A stretch of 7,477 nucleotides of DNA from Patescibacteria group bacterium. Its GTDB lineage: Bacteria > Patescibacteriota > Minisyncoccia > Minisyncoccales > JAHIOY01. The stretch lies in contig JAHIOY010000117.1 in NCBI GenBank assembly GCA_018894495.1, positions 1 through 7,477 on the forward strand. Reading direction: 5' to 3'. The notes beneath the pieces are model-generated. The model was not told the origin of the DNA, made no database searches, and saw only the letters and a list, made by a program, of their open reading frames with translations. A program made the position numbers and the translations under genes. Shown here in pieces: positions 6,756 through 7,477 of this stretch (positions are counted from its first letter, which is position 1; each line of letters opens with the position of its first letter).

Positions 6756-6826
6756 GAAATGAAATTATTTTATGGGCTTGTCCATATCGGTTGATTGGTG
6801 GCGGCGGTTGGGAAAATCAGCTCAAT

Positions 6827-7180
6827 TCAAAATAATTTTTGACTAGTGCTTAAATATTTTTCTGATTGCGAAATAATTTTTTTCAGCCACTCTTTATAAT
6901 TCAAAGATTCTTTCTCTGAGATTAAAATACCTCCGTCATACAAATCAAAATTTCTTTTCTTTCTCATTTCATTGCCCATTACAAAAATATCTTCGGCGTA
7001 TGAGCCGAAAATATAGGATTCTTTTATTCCTTTTATTTTCTTTAACTCGGTGGCGATTAGGTCTCCTATCCCGTATTTTAATTCAAAAGTTTTTTTAGCT
7101 TCTTTCAGCAACGGATATTTTTTATTTATAAAATAATATCTTAGCGTCTTATTGGTAATCTTTGAATGAAGGTTAAACAT
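6827..7180 (-). pseudogene. Damaged nucleotidyltransferase-like ORF (117 aa)
   Basis: An intact reading frame from ATG 7180 to TGA. Residues 1-64 resemble the HTH plus minimal nucleotidyltransferase (MNT) proteins frequent in CPR: HSKITNKTLRYYF, then INKKYPLLKEAKK, then IKGIKESYIFGSYAED, where GS (59-60) is the MNT signature. Two parts are wrong: the expected helix-turn-helix between residues 17 and 18 seems deleted, and the metal-binding DxD that should follow GSYAxG is absent. From about residue 65 the sequence changes to a Lys-rich helix (MRKKRNFDLYDGG, residues 72-84) that may be the remains of a second small gene starting at 6967. A TTG at 7237 would lengthen the N-terminus with Ile/Asn-rich residues and is unlikely. 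No Shine-Dalgarno is seen. I infer a decayed or chimeric gene; a functional non-catalytic protein cannot be excluded. The 70 bp between it and the hairpin (6756-6826) show no supported feature. Confidence 0.5.
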
Positions 7181-7198
7181 ATTGTTATTGTTAATATT

Positions 7199-7214
7199 TA
7201 CAATAATTATTGTA
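7199..7214. repeat. 16-bp perfect palindrome, operator-like
   Basis: TACAATAATTATTGTA is fully self-complementary and lies immediately downstream of the candidate -10 box, where a dimeric repressor would block initiation. TACAATAAT recurs directly at 7221-7229, 22 bp (about two helical turns) away. The region is about 85 percent A+T, so chance is a real alternative. Confidence 0.35.
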
Positions 7215-7216
7215 GC

Positions 7217-7222
7217 ATTATA
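7217..7222 (-). promoter_or_regulatory. Candidate -10 box for the nucleotidyltransferase-like ORF
   Basis: A perfect TATAAT on the minus strand, 36 bp before the ATG at 7180; the start of transcription would fall in the palindrome at 7199-7214. No recognisable -35 box at 16-18 bp, and the area is very AT-rich, so this is only a possibility. It overlaps the stop codon of the remnant at 7218-7307. Confidence 0.3.
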
Positions 7223-7307
7223 CAATAATATAATCAAACACGGACAGAGTTATGTCTTTACCAAATTTGGCGGTTCTTTCTTCTAAATCATAATTATTTG
7301 TTTTCAT
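7218..7307 (-). pseudogene. N-terminal remnant of an S23-family four-helix-bundle protein
   Basis: ATG at 7307 opens a 29-codon frame ending in TAA at 7218. The first ~19 residues, NNYDLEERTAKFGKDI, match the typical start of the S23 (23S rRNA intervening-sequence) four-helix-bundle family, about 115-130 residues long and very common in CPR genomes. After residue 20 the similarity stops and the rest of the family (the IGANYxEA-type core) is absent from all frames downstream. I infer a truncated copy, lost by deletion when the neighbouring sequences were joined. A candidate TATAAT lies 20 bp upstream. Confidence 0.55.
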
Positions 7308-7318
7308 GTTTAAAAATT

Positions 7319-7477
7319 ATGCTTCTATTATACACAAGATCCTGCACGACCCATATTTTTCTTTCCGCTCTTTTTGATATTCATGAAAGCGCTATTTGCA
7401 GGTATTTTACCAAGATAAGACCTGTTGTTGAATCCGTCTTTAACATCCCAACAGAAAAAACAGATTTAAGGGAAGAT
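7319..7477 (+). pseudogene. DDE transposase N-terminal fragment (continues beyond the window)
   Basis: A plus-strand frame open from ATG 7319 to the right edge (53 codons). It includes THIFLSALFDIHESAICRY and FTKIRPVVESVFNIPTEK, which fit the helix-turn-helix segment (HTH_Tnp_4 type) that precedes the DDE_Tnp_4 nuclease in IS5-like transposases: a LLLYxR helix, then LFDIHES recognition helix, then KIRPxVE. The ~50 residues that normally precede this segment are missing; upstream codons in frame back to 7229 do not resemble the family and no inverted terminal repeat is seen. I infer a 5'-truncated insertion-sequence remnant, but the rest lies outside the window. Confidence 0.55.
7327..7332 (-). 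promoter_or_regulatory. Candidate -10 box for the S23 remnant
   Basis: TATAAT on the minus strand, 20 bp before the ATG at 7307, preceded by CTTGTG; no convincing -35 box. It lies inside the plus-strand transposase-like frame, so either that frame is itself truncated here or the box is fortuitous. Confidence 0.3.

Noticed and set aside
6772..6826. Gly- or Trp-rich short plus-strand frames around the GGTGGCGGCGG run, and a possible tRNA
   Set aside because: No cloverleaf, no start context and no homology I can recognise; too short to call.
1..7477. CRISPR array, tRNA or rRNA genes, riboswitch
   Set aside because: No regularly spaced identical repeats with unique spacers, and no conserved RNA motifs were seen on either strand.

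Overview
The window carries the genes for the two large subunits of bacterial RNA polymerase, both on the minus strand and in the usual order: rpoB (beta, 6528 to 3295), then rpoC (beta', starting at 3210 and running off the left edge after 1070 codons). Both proteins are full of invariant RNAP motifs, so these calls are secure. Beta is compact (about 1077 residues). Neither rplJ nor rplL precedes rpoB, the DNA is AT-rich, no clear Shine-Dalgarno sequence precedes any start, and the flank holds remnants of small gene families common in Candidate Phyla Radiation genomes. I infer a Patescibacteria/CPR bacterium, probably Parcubacteria-like; this is context, not proof. TGA acts as a stop for one ORF and never occurs inside rpoB or rpoC, so there is no sign of a recoded UGA.

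Layout in the direction of transcription (right to left): 7477-7200 is a scrapheap. It holds the start of a DDE transposase-like fragment on the plus strand, cut off by the right edge, and a 29-codon remnant of an S23-type four-helix-bundle protein on the minus strand. Next, 7180-6827 is a short ORF that looks like a damaged nucleotidyltransferase-type gene with no catalytic DxD. The stretch 6826-6529 has no gene but holds a strong hairpin (possible terminator), a REP-like word, a block of tandem and inverted 10-14 bp repeats, and a good sigma70-type promoter (TTGACA, 17 bp, TAAATT) that should drive rpoB-rpoC. rpoB and rpoC are separated by 84 bp.

The most notable feature is the load of short palindromic or tandem repeats in and around these highly conserved genes. 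Inside rpoC there are a 33-bp in-frame tandem duplication whose units each form a GAAA-loop hairpin, a GGGACAG-type repeat patch, and two adjoining GC-rich hairpins. A lysine-rich DNA word of about 28 bp is shared between rpoC and rpoB in the same reading frame. A large inverted repeat built of ten CGAAT words supplies the last codons and stop of rpoB and fills the rpoB-rpoC spacer. All intragenic copies keep the frame and lie in regions I judge variable in RNAP. This resembles, by analogy, the in-frame palindromic elements known in Rickettsia (RPE). I saw no new enzymatic or defence system.
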